The translations under genes were made by a program, and so were the position numbers. The notes below the pieces were generated by a model. The model had not been told where the DNA came from. It saw nothing but the letters and a program-made list of their open reading frames with translations, and made no database searches. Positions 35,782-44,511 of a stretch of 50,240 nt of DNA are shown piece after piece (positions within the stretch are counted from its first letter, which is position 1; every line of letters begins with the position of its first letter). This stretch comes from Arcobacter sp. (GTDB lineage Bacteria; Campylobacterota; Campylobacteria; Campylobacterales; Arcobacteraceae), in contig QKDL01000096.1 of the NCBI GenBank assembly GCA_003252105.1, forward strand, positions 1-50,240, given 5' to 3'.

Positions 35782-36488
35782 ATCTCTACTTTTATACTAT
35801 GTGTTGAAGATTTTTTATAAATCTCTTTTACCTCAGTTGTAAAATCCTCTTCATCAAATACAACTAAAGGTGGCAAAATATTTAACAATGATTTTGAGTT
35901 TTTTCTTGCATAAACCAGTACAAGTGTTGCATTTTTACTCTTTTTTGGATGAACAAATTGTAGTGACTCTATGTTTAGTTTATACTCATTTAAAAAAAAC
36001 ATTATCTCATTTAATTGCTTTACATCATAACAGAAAAAAAACTTACCACTGTTTTTTAAAACTTCAGAAACTTTTTTTATAAATTGCTTTAAAGGTAAGC
36101 TATCATTATACCTTGCTATTTTTAAATTTTCATTTTCACTTTTAATTACATTTGTGTGATAAAAAGGTGGATTTGATACACACATATCAAACTGTTTATC
36201 AAACTCTAAATCTAAAAAAGAACCCTTATACATATTTGTATCAATTTTATTACACCTAGCGTTTATTTGCGATAACTGTTGAAAACTATTTTGAATCTCA
36301 CATTGATTTAAACTTAATTTTTCATATTCTCTTGAAACTAATAGTCCCAATATACCACTACCACTACCAATATCTAAAACATCTCCACTTATGTTTTTAA
36401 ACTTGTATAAATTTTGTACAATAAAGCTATATAAAAAATGTGTATCACTATTATAACAATAGCCATTACTAGGTTGATATAAAACCAT
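35778..36488 (-). CDS. TrmN6-like tRNA(adenine-N6) methyltransferase
   Basis: The 236-residue SAM-dependent methyltransferase has the SAM loop VLDIGSGSGILGL and the catalytic NPPFYH motif of N6-adenine methylases. The N-terminal YQPSNGYCYNSDTHFLYSF resembles the YfiC/TrmN6 group, which methylates A37 of tRNA-Val. rRNA or protein targets cannot be excluded on sequence alone. It is the first gene of the minus-strand unit ending in trpC. Confidence 0.85.
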   Translation of the reverse strand: MVLYQPSNGYCYNSDTHFLYSFIVQNLYKFKNISGDVLDIGSGSGILGLLVSREYEKLSLNQCEIQNSFQQLSQINARCNKIDTNMYKGSFLDLEFDKQFDMCVSNPPFYHTNVIKSENENLKIARYNDSLPLKQFIKKVSEVLKNSGKFFFCYDVKQLNEIMFFLNEYKLNIESLQFVHPKKSKNATLVLVYARKNSKSLLNILPPLVVFDEEDFTTEVKEIYKKSSTHSIKVEI

Positions 36489-36735
36489 AATTGCCTTTAT
36501 TTTTTTGTGAATTATAACTAAAAATATATTTAAAAATAGTGAAGTAAAAAATATATAAGATAGCCAAAATATTAATATTTCTATATATTATATTACTTTT
36601 ATGCAGATAAGTTACACTCTGATTTTTTGTAGTTTTTATTGTTCCATATAGTAACATAATAAAAAATAACCACCTTCAAATACTATATTTAACCTTTCTT
36701 TATTTGTTAAATTAGTTATCATGCTTCAAGAATAT

Positions 36736-36749
36736 TTGAGAATTCTCAA
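36736..36749. promoter_or_regulatory. Palindrome upstream of the oor operon
   Basis: TTGAGAATTCTCAA is a perfect 14-base palindrome ending 29 bases before the oorD start codon. In the surrounding 290-base gap (36489-36778) I see no gene. It is a candidate operator for the 2-oxoglutarate oxidoreductase operon. Confidence 0.45.
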
Positions 36750-36778
36750 TTATTGATCAAATTTTTTAAGGGGAAAAA

Positions 36779-37096
36779 ATGGCAATTATGGAAGCTCCTG
36801 CAAATACTCCTGTATGGGTAAATGAGAGTAGATGTAAAGCATGTGATGTATGTGTATCAGTATGTCCTGCTGGTGTTTTGGCTATGAGACCAGAACCTAA
36901 ATCAACACTAGGTGCTATGGTTCAAATCGTAGCTTCAGAGTCATGTATTGGCTGTAATGACTGTGAACTATCGTGTCCAGATTTCGCTATTTATGTAGCA
37001 GATAAAAAAGAATTTAAATTCGCTAAACTTACTGATGAATCAAAAGCAAGAAGTGAAGCAATTAAGAAAAATAACTATAGAGTACTTGGTGCGTAA
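36779..37096 (+). CDS. oorD: 2-oxoglutarate:acceptor oxidoreductase, ferredoxin-like delta subunit
   Basis: The 105-residue protein has two [4Fe-4S] motifs, CKACDVCVSVCP and CIGCNDCELSCP. It passes electrons from the thiamine-diphosphate subunits to ferredoxin, flavodoxin or a quinone-linked acceptor. The order oorD-A-B-C is that of Campylobacter and Helicobacter. A strong AAGGGG ribosome site precedes it. Confidence 0.95.
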   Translation: MAIMEAPANTPVWVNESRCKACDVCVSVCPAGVLAMRPEPKSTLGAMVQIVASESCIGCNDCELSCPDFAIYVADKKEFKFAKLTDESKARSEAIKKNNYRVLGA

Positions 37097-37105
37097 GGAG
37101 AGGTA

Positions 37106-38236
37106 ATGGCAAGAGAAATAATTTCAACTGGTAATGATTTAGCTGCAATTGCTGCAGTTGATGCAGGTTGTGAGTTTTTTGGTGGGTATCCTATTACTCC
37201 TTCAAGTGAGGTAATGCATACAATTTCTGATTTATTACCAAGATCTGGTGGTGCTGCAATTCAAATGGAAGATGAGATTGCTGGTGTTTGTGCTGCTATT
37301 GGTGGTGCAATGTCTGGTAAAAGATCATTAACTGCAACTTCAGGTCCTGGTATTTCATTAAAATCAGAAAATATCGGTTTAGCATATATTGCTGAAGTTC
37401 CTTTAGTAATCATTAATGTAATGAGAGGTGGTCCATCAACTGGTCTTCCAACTAGAGTTCAACAAGGTGATATTTTACAAGCTAAAGCACCAACTCACGG
37501 AGATTATAAATCAATCACTGTATGTGCTTCAACTTTAGAAGAGTGTTATACTGAAACTGTTAGAGCATTTAACTTAGCAGATAGATTTATGCAACCTGTA
37601 TTTGTACTATTAGATGAAACTATTGGTCACATGAGTGGGAAAGCTGTATTACCTGATTTAGAAGAGGTAAAAGCTGGAATTAAACCAAGAAAACAATTCA
37701 CTGGTGATCCAAAAGAGTATGAACCATACAATGTAGCAAAAGATGAACCAGCAGTTTTAAACAAAATGTTTGAAGGTTATAGATATCACTATACTGGTCT
37801 TCACCATGATTATAATGGTCACCCAACAGAAGATGCTGTAATGTGTCAAGACTTAATTGAAAGATTATTCAACAAAGTTGAAGCTCACATTGATGAGATT
37901 GAATCTTATGAAGAGTATATGTTAGATGATGCAGATATTATGATCATTGCATATGGTTCTTTAGCATTATCTGCAAGAGAAGCAATCAATAGATTAAGAG
38001 AAGAAGGTGTTAAAGTTGGTATGTTTAGACCAATTACTATGTGGCCATCTCCTGAAAATAAAATTAAAGAGTTATGTGACAAATTTGAAAAAGTTTTAGT
38101 TACTGAGCTTAATATGGGTCAATATATTGAAGAGATTGAAAGAGCAAGTGGAAGAAGAGATTTTGATACACTATTTAGAGCAAATGGTAGACCAATTGCA
38201 CCACTTGAAATCATTGAAAAAGTAAAAGGAATGTAA
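37106..38236 (+). CDS. oorA: 2-oxoglutarate:acceptor oxidoreductase, alpha subunit
   Basis: The 376-residue protein has the pyrimidine-binding domain of the 2-oxoacid:ferredoxin oxidoreductase family, with GYPITPSSEVMH, the glutamate in QMEDEIAG, TATSGPGISL, and the C-terminal transketolase-like domain (IAYGSLA, GMFRP). It acts with OorB to decarboxylate 2-oxoglutarate to succinyl-CoA in the TCA cycle, replacing the lipoate-dependent dehydrogenase. It follows oorD by 9 bases. Confidence 0.96.
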   Translation: MAREIISTGNDLAAIAAVDAGCEFFGGYPITPSSEVMHTISDLLPRSGGAAIQMEDEIAGVCAAIGGAMSGKRSLTATSGPGISLKSENIGLAYIAEVPLVIINVMRGGPSTGLPTRVQQGDILQAKAPTHGDYKSITVCASTLEECYTETVRAFNLADRFMQPVFVLLDETIGHMSGKAVLPDLEEVKAGIKPRKQFTGDPKEYEPYNVAKDEPAVLNKMFEGYRYHYTGLHHDYNGHPTEDAVMCQDLIERLFNKVEAHIDEIESYEEYMLDDADIMIIAYGSLALSAREAINRLREEGVKVGMFRPITMWPSPENKIKELCDKFEKVLVTELNMGQYIEEIERASGRRDFDTLFRANGRPIAPLEIIEKVKGM

Positions 38237-38237
38237 T

Positions 38238-39071
38238 ATGGCATTTAATTATGATGAATACTTAAGAACTAACAAAATGCCAACACTATGGTGTTGGGGA
38301 TGTGGAGATGGTGTTATTTTAAAAGCACTTATCAGAGCAATCAATAAACTTGGATGGAACATGGATGATGTTTGTGTTGTGTCTGGTATTGGATGTTCAG
38401 GAAGATTCTCTTCATACATTAACTGTAATACTATCCATACAACACACGGTAGAACAATTGCATATGCTACTGGTGTAAAATTAGCAAACCCTGATAAACA
38501 CGTAATTTGTGTATCTGGGGATGGTGATGGTCTTGCAATTGGTGGTAACCATACAATTCATGGATGTAGAAGAAATATAGATATTAACCATATCGTTGTA
38601 GATAACTTTATTTATGGATTAACTAACTCTCAAACAAGTCCTACTACTCCTCAAGGTATGTGGACAGTTACAATGAAAAGAGGAAATATTGATCCAACTT
38701 TCGATGCATGTAACTTAGCAATAGGTGCTGGTGCATCATTTGTAGCAAGAGAGACTATGCTTGATCCTAAAAAACTTGAAAGAGTATTTGTAAAAGGATT
38801 AGAGCACAAAGGTTATTCTTTCTTTGATATTTTCTCAAACTGTCACGTTAACTTAGGTAGAAAAAATAAAATGAACTCAGCTATGGCTAACTTAGAGTGG
38901 ATTGATTCTATTACAGTTCCTTTATCAAAATATGAAAAAATGAGTGAAGAGGAAAGAAAAGGATTATTCCCAACTGGTATTCTTAAACAAGATACAGAAG
39001 CAAACGAATATACAGCTATGTATCAAAAAGTTAAAGAAGCACACCAAAATAAAACAATGGTACAATTTTAA
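38238..39071 (+). CDS. oorB: 2-oxoglutarate:acceptor oxidoreductase, beta subunit
   Basis: This is the 277-residue thiamine-diphosphate subunit. The cluster-ligating cysteines include WCWGCGDG and GIGCSGR, and the cofactor motif GDGDGLAIGGNH continues to DNFIYGLTNSQTSPTT (metal/ThDP binding). It starts 1 base after oorA stops. All conserved elements are intact. Confidence 0.97.
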   Translation: MAFNYDEYLRTNKMPTLWCWGCGDGVILKALIRAINKLGWNMDDVCVVSGIGCSGRFSSYINCNTIHTTHGRTIAYATGVKLANPDKHVICVSGDGDGLAIGGNHTIHGCRRNIDINHIVVDNFIYGLTNSQTSPTTPQGMWTVTMKRGNIDPTFDACNLAIGAGASFVARETMLDPKKLERVFVKGLEHKGYSFFDIFSNCHVNLGRKNKMNSAMANLEWIDSITVPLSKYEKMSEEERKGLFPTGILKQDTEANEYTAMYQKVKEAHQNKTMVQF

Positions 39072-39082
39072 GGAGAAACACA

Positions 39083-39640
39083 ATGGCTAAAACATTAATG
39101 AGATTTACAGGTGTTGGTGGACAAGGTGTACTTCTTGCAGGTGCTATTTTCGCAGCAGCTAAAATTAAAGCTGGTGGATATGGATTAAAAACAGCTACAT
39201 ATACATCTCAAGTAAGAGGTGGAGCAACAGTAGTTGATATCACTTTAGAAGATGATCCAATTTTATATCCATATGCAAATGATGGTGAGATTGATTTCAT
39301 GCTTTCAGTTGCACAAGTATCTTATGATCAATTCAAAAAAGGTGTTAAACCAGGTGGTACAATTGTTATTGAGCCAAACCTAGTAACTCCTACAGAAGAA
39401 GATAAAAAAACATGGAATATTTATGAGATTCCAATTATTACAATTGCAAAAGAAGAAGTTGGAAATGTAATTACTCAATCAGTTCTTGCTCTTTCTATTG
39501 CAAACTATATGACAGGTCATACTGTTGATGATGAAATTTTAAGAGCAGCTATGCTTTCAAAAGTACCTGAAAAAGTACATGATATCAACAATAAAGCTTT
39601 TGATTTAGGTATCCAATACGCTAAAAAAGCTATGGCATAA
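39083..39640 (+). CDS. oorC: 2-oxoglutarate:acceptor oxidoreductase, gamma subunit
   Basis: The 185-residue protein is the CoA-binding-side subunit of the complex. It shows GVGGQGVLLAG near the N-terminus and TYTSQVRGGATVVD, both hallmarks of the gamma domain of 2-oxoacid oxidoreductases. It is the last gene of the operon and is followed directly by a GC-containing hairpin. Confidence 0.96.
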   Translation: MAKTLMRFTGVGGQGVLLAGAIFAAAKIKAGGYGLKTATYTSQVRGGATVVDITLEDDPILYPYANDGEIDFMLSVAQVSYDQFKKGVKPGGTIVIEPNLVTPTEEDKKTWNIYEIPIITIAKEEVGNVITQSVLALSIANYMTGHTVDDEILRAAMLSKVPEKVHDINNKAFDLGIQYAKKAMA

Positions 39641-39647
39641 TATTTTT

Positions 39648-39675
39648 TATAACCTCTTCTTTTGAAGGGGTTATA
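39648..39675 (+). terminator. Terminator of the oor operon
   Basis: TATAACCTCTTC (39648-39659) pairs with GAAGGGGTTATA (39664-39675), with one T-G wobble and a TTTT loop, 7 bases after the oorC stop. Confidence 0.8.
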
Positions 39676-39741
39676 GTTTGAAAAAATTCTACATATACAT
39701 TTGATTAACTAACAATTTTCATATCTTCTTTTTTATCATCA

Positions 39742-39819
39742 ATAAATACCAACAGCTACTAATAGTATTAAAGGGACAAAAAAGATAGCAGATTTGATTT
39801 TTTCTTTGTAATTTGCGTT
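39742..39819 (-). other. In-frame hydrophobic remnant after a stop codon
   Basis: Directly after the stop of the next gene (TAA, complement of 39820-39822), the same frame stays open for 26 codons and encodes a basic stretch followed by AIFFVPLILLVAVGIY, a plausible membrane helix, before a TGA at 39739-39741. No start codon lies between the two stops. It could be a decayed C-terminal tail or a read-through extension. Confidence 0.35.
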
Positions 39820-40416
39820 TTAATTATTTCCCAATGTTTTATATTGCTCTTCTTGTTCTTTTGATTGGTAGTCTTTGAAAAAACTAGAGATATTATTAAA
39901 AAGATTTACTTTTTCTGTTGAATCACCTCCCCATTTTTTTGCATTTTCTTTGACTACCTCTATATTATTTTGAAAATAATCTACAATACTATTTATTGTT
40001 GAAAGTTCATTGGCTGAACTTTTTAAAGGTTGACCATTTATAACTTGACCATTTACATCTTGAGTTAATTGTGGCAAAAAATCTCGTGCAAAAGTTGTAA
40101 TAGTTAGGCTATAGTCTCTTTGACTCATATCCCCTAAATAAGTTATAAAATTTTGATTTAATTTTTCATCTTTCTCAACTATAGAGTTATTAAACCATCC
40201 CTCAGTAGAAAAAAAACTATACCTTTCAAATCCATTTTTGTATTTTTCATCATATTTTTCATCATTGATTTTGATTTTTGTTGAAGTTTCAGTTTCATAA
40301 GATGTAACTCCTTCTAGTATGTTTAAAAATTTTTCTTTAGATTCTGTTTTAAATGTAGAATCACTATTTTGAGTTTGATAATTTGTATAATTTTGTTGAG
40401 TCTCTGTTATATTCAT
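39820..40416 (-). CDS. Unknown soluble protein
   Basis: The 198-residue protein is rich in asparagine, threonine and glutamate and has no signal peptide or membrane segment. I do not recognise a family. The N-terminus is low-complexity (QNYTNYQTQNSD), and the centre (about 90-150, with YSLTITTFARDFLPQL) may fold. It is transcribed alone, away from the CetA-like gene, with TATTATAAT-like -10 sequence near 40466 on the minus strand. Its frame reopens after the stop to encode a hydrophobic helix. Confidence 0.65.
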   Translation of the reverse strand: MNITETQQNYTNYQTQNSDSTFKTESKEKFLNILEGVTSYETETSTKIKINDEKYDEKYKNGFERYSFFSTEGWFNNSIVEKDEKLNQNFITYLGDMSQRDYSLTITTFARDFLPQLTQDVNGQVINGQPLKSSANELSTINSIVDYFQNNIEVVKENAKKWGGDSTEKVNLFNNISSFFKDYQSKEQEEQYKTLGNN

Positions 40417-40737
40417 ATTTTATCCTTTGAAAATAAAAGATGGGTTTTTATTTCTATCTTTATCATTATAATAGTTTTACGTCACTTTTTACGTCACTTT
40501 TTATTATATTTCTTTAAATTCTCAATTGTCTTATTATATTTCTATCCTAAATTACTAGCTGTTTAAACTTCTTCAAATTTAGCTTTTGATTTGGTTAATC
40601 AATTTTTTATCACTAAATCTAATTATTTTCTTTATAATTAATAATAATTTTTATAATATTATAAGAATTGTCTCAATTTTGTCCCAATTTAAAACAAATT
40701 AATATATAATTACACACTTTTTTATACAAGGATTATA
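40417..40737. promoter_or_regulatory. Divergent promoter region with short tandem repeats
   Basis: This 321-base gap holds no gene I can support. It contains ACGTCACTTTTT twice in tandem (40479-40490, 40491-40502), TTATTATATTTCT twice (40501-40513, 40531-40543), and TGTCTCAATTT/TGTCCCAATTT in tandem (40669-40679, 40680-40690). TATAAT at 40705-40710 is the probable -10 box of the plus-strand receptor gene, and the last repeat covers its -35 area. Confidence 0.6.
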
Positions 40738-42138
40738 ATGTTTAAAAATATTCATACCAGAAAAAAACTTTTAATAAATATGTTATTAGCACAAATTGGA
40801 TTTGCAGCAATTACAACAACTGCAATAATTGCATCAAATGAGATTACAGCAATTATTATCGTAAATCTTGTGTTTGCAGTTATTATTGCATATACTAACT
40901 ATGCAGCTATGAAAAGAATTACAGGTGGTATTGATAGATTTAAAAGATATATGGAAGATTTAATGGATTTTATTTTTATGAGAACAAATAGAATTGAAAA
41001 AGCAAAATATATGAAAAATGATGAAATTGGTTTAATTCTTACAGAGATGAATAATTATGTAGATAGAATTGATACTATAAGAAAAGAGGATATGAAAGTA
41101 CTTGGTGAAATAGTGCTTACTATGGATAAACTCTCACGTGGTATATATAGAACTAGAGTAAAAAGTAATTCTGAAAACTTTATGATTAGAGCATTAAGAG
41201 ATACAATCAATAAAATGTTAATATCATCAGATAATAATATGAAACAAGTAAAAACAACTTTAGAATCTTATGCAAATGATGATTACTCAGTTAAGATAGA
41301 TATAAATAAAAGACTAACAGATGAGATGTTAAAAGTTATGGAATCTATAAACATACTTGGAGAAAACTTGTCAAAAAATGCAAAAATTAATTTATCTAAT
41401 GGAGAAACTCTTAAACAAAATTCACAAAATATGAGTTTATCAGTTAAAAATGTTGCAAATACTGCAAATGAGCAAGCTGCTTCATTAGAAGAAACAGCAG
41501 CAGCTATTGAAGAGATAACATCAATTACAAAAGCAAATGCAGAAAATGCAGCTAAAATGTCAGACTTAGGACAAACAGTTAGAAATTCTGTAAAAGATGG
41601 TCAAAACCTAGCTATGCAAACTGCTACATCAATGGATGAAATTAATGAACAAGTATCATCAATCAATGATGCAATCACAATTATTGATCAAATCGCATTT
41701 CAAACAAATATTCTCTCTTTAAATGCAGCAGTTGAAGCTGCAACGGCAGGTGAAGCAGGAAAAGGTTTTGCTGTAGTTGCCCAAGAGGTAAGAAACCTAG
41801 CAGCAAGAAGTGCAGAAGCAGCAAAAGACATAAAAAATTTAGTTGAAAATGCTACTATAAAAGCAAATAATGGTAAAGAAGTATCAACTAAAATGATTCA
41901 AGGATATAATCAACTAAACTCTCATATTAATGAAACAATCAATTTAATAGATGATGTATCACATGCTTCAAAAGAACAAATGACTGGTATTGAGCAGATT
42001 AATGATACTGTAATTATGTTAGATAGAGTTACACAAGAAAATGCAAATGAAGCTAACAATGTTGCAGATATTGCAAATGAAACTCTTTCTATGGCTAATA
42101 ATTTAGTAAATGAAGCCAAAACAAAAAAGTTTATTTAA
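40738..42138 (+). CDS. CetA-like membrane chemoreceptor lacking a periplasmic sensor
   Basis: The 466-residue methyl-accepting receptor has two closely spaced helices (about 15-32 and 36-53) with almost no periplasmic loop, then a HAMP-like linker (about 60-210). The signalling hairpin has the tip [16 protein letters not shown] and [17 protein letters not shown]. With no sensor of its own and a PAS protein gene 13 bases downstream, it matches the CetA half of the bipartite Campylobacter energy-taxis system. I therefore infer redox or energy taxis. Confidence 0.88.
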   Translation: MFKNIHTRKKLLINMLLAQIGFAAITTTAIIASNEITAIIIVNLVFAVIIAYTNYAAMKRITGGIDRFKRYMEDLMDFIFMRTNRIEKAKYMKNDEIGLILTEMNNYVDRIDTIRKEDMKVLGEIVLTMDKLSRGIYRTRVKSNSENFMIRALRDTINKMLISSDNNMKQVKTTLESYANDDYSVKIDINKRLTDEMLKVMESINILGENLSKNAKINLSNGETLKQNSQNMSLSVKNVANTANEQAASLEETAAAIEEITSITKANAENAAKMSDLGQTVRNSVKDGQNLAMQTATSMDEINEQVSSINDAITIIDQIAFQTNILSLNAAVEAATAGEAGKGFAVVAQEVRNLAARSAEAAKDIKNLVENATIKANNGKEVSTKMIQGYNQLNSHINETINLIDDVSHASKEQMTGIEQINDTVIMLDRVTQENANEANNVADIANETLSMANNLVNEAKTKKFI

Positions 42139-42151
42139 AAAGGTAAAAATT

Positions 42152-42547
42152 ATGGATAAAGAGATTGAATTAGATGAATATGCTTTTTTAGTAAGTGAAA
42201 CAGATTCAAAAGGTATTATTACTTTTGCAAATGATGATTTTTGTGATATTGCAGGATATCCATTAGAAGAGTTATTAGGACAACCTCATAATATGGTAAG
42301 ACACAAAGATATGCCTAAAGCAGCTTTCAAAGACTTATGGGAAACTGTAAAAAGAGGTGATATTTGGACTGGTTATGTAAAAAACCGAACAAAAAATGGT
42401 GATTACTACTGGGTTTTTGCAACGGTATACCCTTTTGAATCAGAAGATGGTAAAAATGGTTATATGAGTTGTAGAAGAAAAGCTTCAAGAGAAGAGATAC
42501 GAAAATATGAAGAGTTATATAAAGAACTAGTTAGAAAAGAAAACTAA
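42152..42547 (+). CDS. CetB-like PAS-domain protein (Aer-type sensor)
   Basis: The protein has 131 residues, essentially one PAS domain of the Aer type: GIITFANDDFCDIAGYPLEE, the FAD-associated HNMVRHKDMP motif, a tryptophan in DIWTGYVKNR, and GDYYWVFATVYP. It would bind FAD and signal its redox state to the adjacent receptor. I use the ATG at 42152 (AAAGG site upstream); an upstream in-frame ATG at 42110 lies inside the receptor gene and adds only basic residues. Confidence 0.88.
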   Translation: MDKEIELDEYAFLVSETDSKGIITFANDDFCDIAGYPLEELLGQPHNMVRHKDMPKAAFKDLWETVKRGDIWTGYVKNRTKNGDYYWVFATVYPFESEDGKNGYMSCRRKASREEIRKYEELYKELVRKEN

Positions 42548-42551
42548 TAGT

Positions 42552-43091
42552 TTATTTGATATAAACTATATAGTTATTAATTTTATCTTCAAGACGTTTT
42601 GATAGTTGCATATTACAATTTTTCAAACATGATAAAATAAATTTTGCTTCTTTTTGGTATGCAAGTATTTTTTCACTATCCCAAGATTGTGGAGGTTCTT
42701 GCATATTAGATATTCTATCTGCTAATTTTACCATTTGAACTTCATAAGGTTGTGTTAGAAGTCTATTTATACTATCTGCTATTTGTTGTTTTTTTGGTAA
42801 GCTACTATCTTTTGATAAGGCATCAACCGCTTCTGCAATCTCTACTCCAAAATCCATATATAAATCATCATAAGTGATATTTGTATCTTCAATTGTATCG
42901 TGTAAAAGTGCGATAGTAATAGCTTTATCAGTTTTTTCTAATTCTATTTTTCCCTCTTCACAGGCATGAATCACTTCCATTGCTACTGCTGTTAAATGGG
43001 TTAAATATGGTAAGCCATGTGGTGTTTTTTGCTCGTTATGAGCTTTTGCAGCATAATTTAAAGCTTTTAGGTACTTTTCTTGTGAAAACAT
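42552..43091 (-). CDS. HD-domain hydrolase, MESH1/SAH-like
   Basis: The 179-residue protein is a single HD domain with no synthetase, TGS or ACT part. The metal set is visible: H in YLTHLTAVA, LLHDTIEDT, and KLADRISNM. The HDTIEDT motif is that of the (p)ppGpp hydrolase domain of SpoT and MESH1, suggesting a small alarmone hydrolase; other phosphohydrolase substrates remain possible. I use the ATG at 43091, one base overlapping the exonuclease stop, since GGAG is 5 bases away; a GTG one codon earlier is too close to that site. Confidence 0.82.
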   Translation of the reverse strand: MFSQEKYLKALNYAAKAHNEQKTPHGLPYLTHLTAVAMEVIHACEEGKIELEKTDKAITIALLHDTIEDTNITYDDLYMDFGVEIAEAVDALSKDSSLPKKQQIADSINRLLTQPYEVQMVKLADRISNMQEPPQSWDSEKILAYQKEAKFILSCLKNCNMQLSKRLEDKINNYIVYIK

Positions 43092-43930
43092 CACTTCTCC
43101 TCTGGTACTTTTTCTTCTTTCTTTTTACCTGAATTTACATCTAATTTTGGCATTACAGGCTGTGCATGTTTTGAAAAATGGATTAAATCTTCTGTTGTTT
43201 TAACATCACTACTTAAATGTTTTAAAGATTCTTCTAAAATATACGAAGTACTAAGAGCATCACTATATGCTCTATGATGGTTATCTATATTTATATTTAA
43301 AAGCTCTTTTAAAAAACTTAATCCATATCTCTGTGCTTTTATAGTACGTCTTGCTAAATCAATAGTACAAAGTTTTCTATTTTCCAATCTTCCTAAATCA
43401 TATTTTTCAAAAGAGTTAGAGATGAAATTATAATCAAACTTTATGTCATGAGCCACAAAAACATCATCTTCTAAGAAAAGCTTAAACTCTTCTAGAACTG
43501 TGCTTATCACAGGTGCATTTTCCAACATAGAAGGTGTAATATTTGTAACCTCTTGGATATATTTTGGGATATCTTTTGCATAAACTAATGATTCATATTT
43601 ATCTATAATTTCACCATTTTTATATTTTACTGCACCAAGTTCGATTATTTGATGACCTTTGTTTACATGACCACCATTTGTTTCTATATCAACTATACAA
43701 AAAATCTCTTCACTTATCAAATTTCTTGTTGTTTTTAATACAATTTTATTATCTTCTATATCTATTGGAAAGCCATTTGATATAAGCAATTCAAATTCTA
43801 ATTCTAAATCATTGAAAATTCTGTTTTTATTTTTTGATAGTTCTTCTAAAAATTGCTCATACTCCATTGGCTCAATTTTTAATTTTTCTACTAGTCGTGA
43901 CATAAAATTTCTGTTTATGTTAGATTTCAT
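43091..43930 (-). CDS. DnaQ-like 3'-5' exonuclease
   Basis: The 279-residue protein has a DEDDh exonuclease domain (about 90-250) with ExoI motif CIVDIETNG, ExoII VAHDIKFDYNF and ExoIII HHRAYSDALST. An N-terminal helical domain of about 85 residues precedes it. It may be the proofreading epsilon subunit or a DinG/Cho-type repair nuclease; no clamp-binding motif is certain. It overlaps trpF by 11 bases upstream and the HD gene downstream. Confidence 0.88.
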   Translation of the reverse strand: MKSNINRNFMSRLVEKLKIEPMEYEQFLEELSKNKNRIFNDLELEFELLISNGFPIDIEDNKIVLKTTRNLISEEIFCIVDIETNGGHVNKGHQIIELGAVKYKNGEIIDKYESLVYAKDIPKYIQEVTNITPSMLENAPVISTVLEEFKLFLEDDVFVAHDIKFDYNFISNSFEKYDLGRLENRKLCTIDLARRTIKAQRYGLSFLKELLNINIDNHHRAYSDALSTSYILEESLKHLSSDVKTTEDLIHFSKHAQPVMPKLDVNSGKKKEEKVPEEK

Positions 43931-44510
43931 TTACTGCTTTTACAAAATTAATCATTTTGGTTTTATCTTTTTTACCCTTAGATTGCTCAACGCCAGAACT
44001 AACATCTACACCATAAAAATTGAAATTTGCCAACTCTTTTAGGTTTGATTCATTTAAGCCACCAGCTAAAATAATCTTTGAACAATCAATCCCTTTAAAC
44101 CACTCTAATGCAACTCTTTTACCACTACCACCATACTCTTCAACATAGGCGTCAACTAATACATATCTATCAAGATTTTCTACTATATCTTGTTGAGATT
44201 TTGCTCTAACTACATTTATATATTTAAAGTTTAATGAATCATAATCAGTATAATTGTCATCATCATAAATCTGTGCCATTTGCATCTTTGCATTTGTACA
44301 TACTTGATTTATATAAGTTGCATTTTCATTTACAAATAATCCTACAACTTGAACAAAAGGGGGTAAATCTTTTACTATTTGTCTTGCTTTAAAAGGTTCA
44401 ATATATCTTGGGCTTTTTTCATAAAAAACAAAACCTAAAGCATCAGCACCAGCTTTTATTGCATCAAGAGCATCTTCAAGATTAGTTATACCACAAATTT
44501 TTATTTTCAT
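43920..44510 (-). CDS. trpF: Phosphoribosylanthranilate isomerase
   Basis: This is the tryptophan-pathway TIM barrel. It opens with KIKICGITNLEDAL (catalytic cysteine) and has GFVFYEKSPRYI, LVDAY, ILAGGLNESN and a phosphate site in GVDVSSGVE. The length of 196 residues is normal. It sits in an operon with rpe, an exonuclease and an HD hydrolase, with no other trp gene nearby. Its ribosome site lies in the end of rpe. Confidence 0.95.
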   Translation of the reverse strand: MKIKICGITNLEDALDAIKAGADALGFVFYEKSPRYIEPFKARQIVKDLPPFVQVVGLFVNENATYINQVCTNAKMQMAQIYDDDNYTDYDSLNFKYINVVRAKSQQDIVENLDRYVLVDAYVEEYGGSGKRVALEWFKGIDCSKIILAGGLNESNLKELANFNFYGVDVSSGVEQSKGKKDKTKMINFVKAVNEI

Positions 44511-44511
44511 A

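Noticed and set aside
35870..36657. Small frames at 35870-36082 (+) and 36469-36657 (-)
   Set aside because: The first is antisense to the methyltransferase gene. The second overlaps its start and lies in AT-rich sequence with no ribosome site or conserved feature.
42110..42151. Upstream in-frame ATG for the CetB-like protein
   Set aside because: It lies inside the receptor gene, lacks a ribosome site and adds only a basic stretch not typical of PAS proteins.
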